The notes under the pieces are model-generated. The model made no database searches. It saw nothing but the letters and a program-made list of their open reading frames with translations, and had not been told where the DNA came from. 64,000 nt of DNA. Origin: Janthinobacterium violaceinigrum (GTDB lineage: Bacteria; Pseudomonadota; Gammaproteobacteria; Burkholderiales; Burkholderiaceae_D). The DNA lies in assembly GCF_009208555.1 (NCBI RefSeq), contig NZ_WFLI01000010.1, forward strand, positions 142,854 to 206,853. Reading direction: 5' to 3'. Shown here in pieces: positions 62,407 through 64,000 of this stretch. The translations under genes were made by a program, and so were the position numbers. The stretch's first letter is position 1, and each line of letters starts with the position of its first letter.

Positions 62407-64000
62407 TTAGCGCACCGTCACCACGCTCTTGCCGCCGGACCCCGGCTGCACGAGGATACGGGTGGCGATGCGTTCCGTCATTTCCTGCACGTGCGAGATG
62501 ACGCCCACCTTGCGTCCCATCGCTTGCAAGCCGTCGAGCGCATCCATGGCCACGCGCAGGGTTTCCGTGTCCAGGCTGCCGAAGCCTTCGTCGATGAACA
62601 GCGATTCCACGCGCACGCGGTTCGAGGACAGCGAGGCCAGGCCCAGCGCCAGGGCCAGCGAGACGAGGAACGATTCGCCGCCCGACAGCGAGTGCACGGA
62701 GCGCAGTTCGCCGCCCATGTCCTGGTCGCGCACCATCAGGCCCAGCGATGGATTGTTCGGGTTGTCGATGCGTTCCAGCTGGTAGCGGCGCGCCAGGTGG
62801 GCCAAGTGGGCGTTGGCGTAGCCGAGCAGCACTTCCAGCGTGAATTGCTGTGCGTAGTTGCGAAATTTCTTGCCGTCGGCTGAGCCGATCAGTTCATTCA
62901 GGCTGGCCCAGCGCCGCTCGACGAGGGCTTGCGCCTCGATTTGCGCCAGCATCGCTTGCGCGCTGTGGCGCCTTGCATCGTCCTGCGCGATGGCCAGGCG
63001 CAGGCGCGTCGCTTCCTGGTTCGCTGCCTGGCGTTCGGCGCCAAGCGCGTCGAGCGCGGCCTGCAGCACGGCCTCGTCCGTTTCCAGCGTTTCCGGTGGC
63101 CGCTCCAGGTGGTCGGCATGCCGCTGCCGGCGTTCGGCCAGCACGGAGAGCGCCGTCGTGTGGCGGTCGGCGATGACTTGCAGGGCGGCCCGTTCCGCGC
63201 GCATGGCTTCCGGCGCGACGTCCAGGTGCGCGCGCAAGCCGGCCAGGTCGGCGGGCGCATGGGATGGATGGGCAAGCTGGAACTGGCGCAGCCAGTGCTC
63301 CAGCGCTGCCGCCGCGTCGTGGCCCTGCTGGCGCAAGGCGTCCAGGCGCAGCGCCGTTTGCGCGCATGCCTCGTCGAGGCGCGCGCGCGCCTGACCGGCC
63401 GCTTGCGCCGCCGCCTGCTGCTGCGCCAGCCGATCTTTTGCCTGCGCGATGGCGCCGGCCAGCGCGCGTTCCACGTCGGCCACGGGCTGGCCATCCCATA
63501 GCGCCGCGCGCTGCGCGTGCAGCGCCTTCAGCTGCGCGTCCAGGGCGGCAAATGCCGTGTGCGCCTCCAGTGCCAGTTGCGCCGTCGTGTGCGCGGCCGC
63601 GCCGGCCGCCTCCAGTTGCGCGGCCAGGGTCGCCAGCGCGTGGCTGCGGCTGTCCTGCTCCGCGTGCTGCTTCAGCCATTGCCGGCTTTCCGTTTCGCGC
63701 GCCGCGCGGAAGGCGGCGGGGCCGGCGCGCCAGCCATCTTTCCAGTCTTCGGCGCCTTCCGTGTCGGCAAAGGCCCCATCGAGCTGCGCCAGCAAGCCAT
63801 CGAGTGCGCTGCGCGACGTCTCCGCCTTGTCCTGGCTGGCCGCCTGCTGCGCCTGCAACTGCGCCAGCCGCGTTTGCGTTTCGGCGGCCTGCGACAGCTG
63901 CAGGTCGGCAGGATCGAGCTGCATCAGCACTTGCCCCTTCTTCACGCTGGCTCCCACATCGACCTTGCGTGCCACGATCTTGCCGCCCACGCGGAAACCC
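62407..64000 (-). CDS. sbcC: SbcC C-terminal half, joined at its 5' side to an efflux-adaptor-like segment (partial)
   Basis: The frame is open at the window edge and runs 530 residues to the stop at 62407. Most is the SbcC exonuclease ATPase: coiled-coil (Ala/Gln/Leu-rich, about 40-360), then the signature LSGGESFLVSLALALGLA and Walker B LFIDEGFGSLD, with the His switch at the VGVISHVQEMTERI end. However the first 36-40 visible residues (GFRVGGKIVARK, DVGASVKKGQVLMQLDPADL) look like the biotinyl-lipoyl domain of an RND/HlyD periplasmic adaptor, not SbcC. The join is near 63880-63895. SbcC's Walker A half is absent from the window. Confidence 0.75.
   Translation of the reverse strand, partial: GFRVGGKIVARKVDVGASVKKGQVLMQLDPADLQLSQAAETQTRLAQLQAQQAASQDKAETSRSALDGLLAQLDGAFADTEGAEDWKDGWRAGPAAFRAARETESRQWLKQHAEQDSRSHALATLAAQLEAAGAAAHTTAQLALEAHTAFAALDAQLKALHAQRAALWDGQPVADVERALAGAIAQAKDRLAQQQAAAQAAGQARARLDEACAQTALRLDALRQQGHDAAAALEHWLRQFQLAHPSHAPADLAGLRAHLDVAPEAMRAERAALQVIADRHTTALSVLAERRQRHADHLERPPETLETDEAVLQAALDALGAERQAANQEATRLRLAIAQDDARRHSAQAMLAQIEAQALVERRWASLNELIGSADGKKFRNYAQQFTLEVLLGYANAHLAHLARRYQLERIDNPNNPSLGLMVRDQDMGGELRSVHSLSGGESFLVSLALALGLASLSSNRVRVESLFIDEGFGSLDTETLRVAMDALDGLQAMGRKVGVISHVQEMTERIATRILVQPGSGGKSVVTVR

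Overview
The window is high-GC and gene-dense, with few and short intergenic gaps. The gene set and order point to an Oxalobacteraceae betaproteobacterium of the Janthinobacterium/Massilia/Duganella type: flhDC and motAB joined to a full che operon, the EarP/EF-P pair with Arg32, the metG-acetyltransferase-DUF3460-scpA-panC string, a lysA/lysR divergon, and gltX followed by Ala/Glu tRNAs. The genus assignment is inference. I see no integrase, transposase, prophage module or CRISPR array.

Layout. 1-6.3 kb, minus strand: a coupled pair of repeat proteins (MORN/YwqK-like, then leucine-rich-repeat-like), a small serine hydrolase, and the tryptophan-catabolic kynU-kynA operon. 6.3-19.9 kb, plus strand: a motility and chemotaxis supercluster in the order flhD, flhC, a membrane-anchored methyltransferase, motA, motB, a CheZ-like protein, cheY1, cheA, cheW, an MCP, cheR, cheD, cheB, cheY2, closed by a strong bidirectional terminator. 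Two tandem FliA (sigma-28)-type promoters lie upstream of flhDC, and a third lies in front of an unknown gene at 60.9-61.8 kb. 19.9-36.5 kb: mainly housekeeping (SDR oxidoreductase, panC, scpA, metG, apbC, PafA-like phosphatase, PLD-family lipoprotein, lysA/lysR, gltX), with one lower-GC lipoprotein gene. 36.6-39.8 kb: a tRNA array with three tRNA-Ala(GGC), five tRNA-Glu(TTC) and two decayed tRNA-Ala copies in 157-bp tandem units, split by a DUF5694-type gene. 39.8-52.2 kb: earP-efp, an amidase-like protein with damaged catalytic residues, an Ivy-type lysozyme inhibitor, aqpZ, an AraC/MFS divergon, a divergent cysteinyl-tRNA synthetase, and dbpA. 52.3-58.3 kb, minus strand: an iron-dependent surface-signalling set (Fur box, fecI, fecR, TonB receptor) followed by a Tat-exported phosphoesterase. 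58.5-64 kb: two initiator tRNA genes, a methyltransferase, small unknown genes, and an SbcC C-terminal half.

How it works together. FlhD4C2 should start the flagellar cascade. The FliA-type sites upstream of flhDC suggest positive feedback from a late flagellar sigma factor onto the master regulator. The che operon encodes a complete adaptation pathway (CheR/CheB/CheD), but the gene after the classical cheY is not cheZ. A CheZ-like protein sits after motB instead, and its C-terminal tail (…GDIELF) nearly matches the tail of CheD (…GEIELF).

Most unusual points: the duplicated FliA-type promoters; the shared IELF tails; three GYGFFxPL repeats in the CheA linker; the decaying tRNA tandem array; the FliA-type promoter on an unknown gene; and the last reading frame, where an efflux-adaptor (HlyD/AcrA-type) segment runs in frame into the C-terminal half of SbcC. 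That junction is either an assembly chimera or a real fusion.
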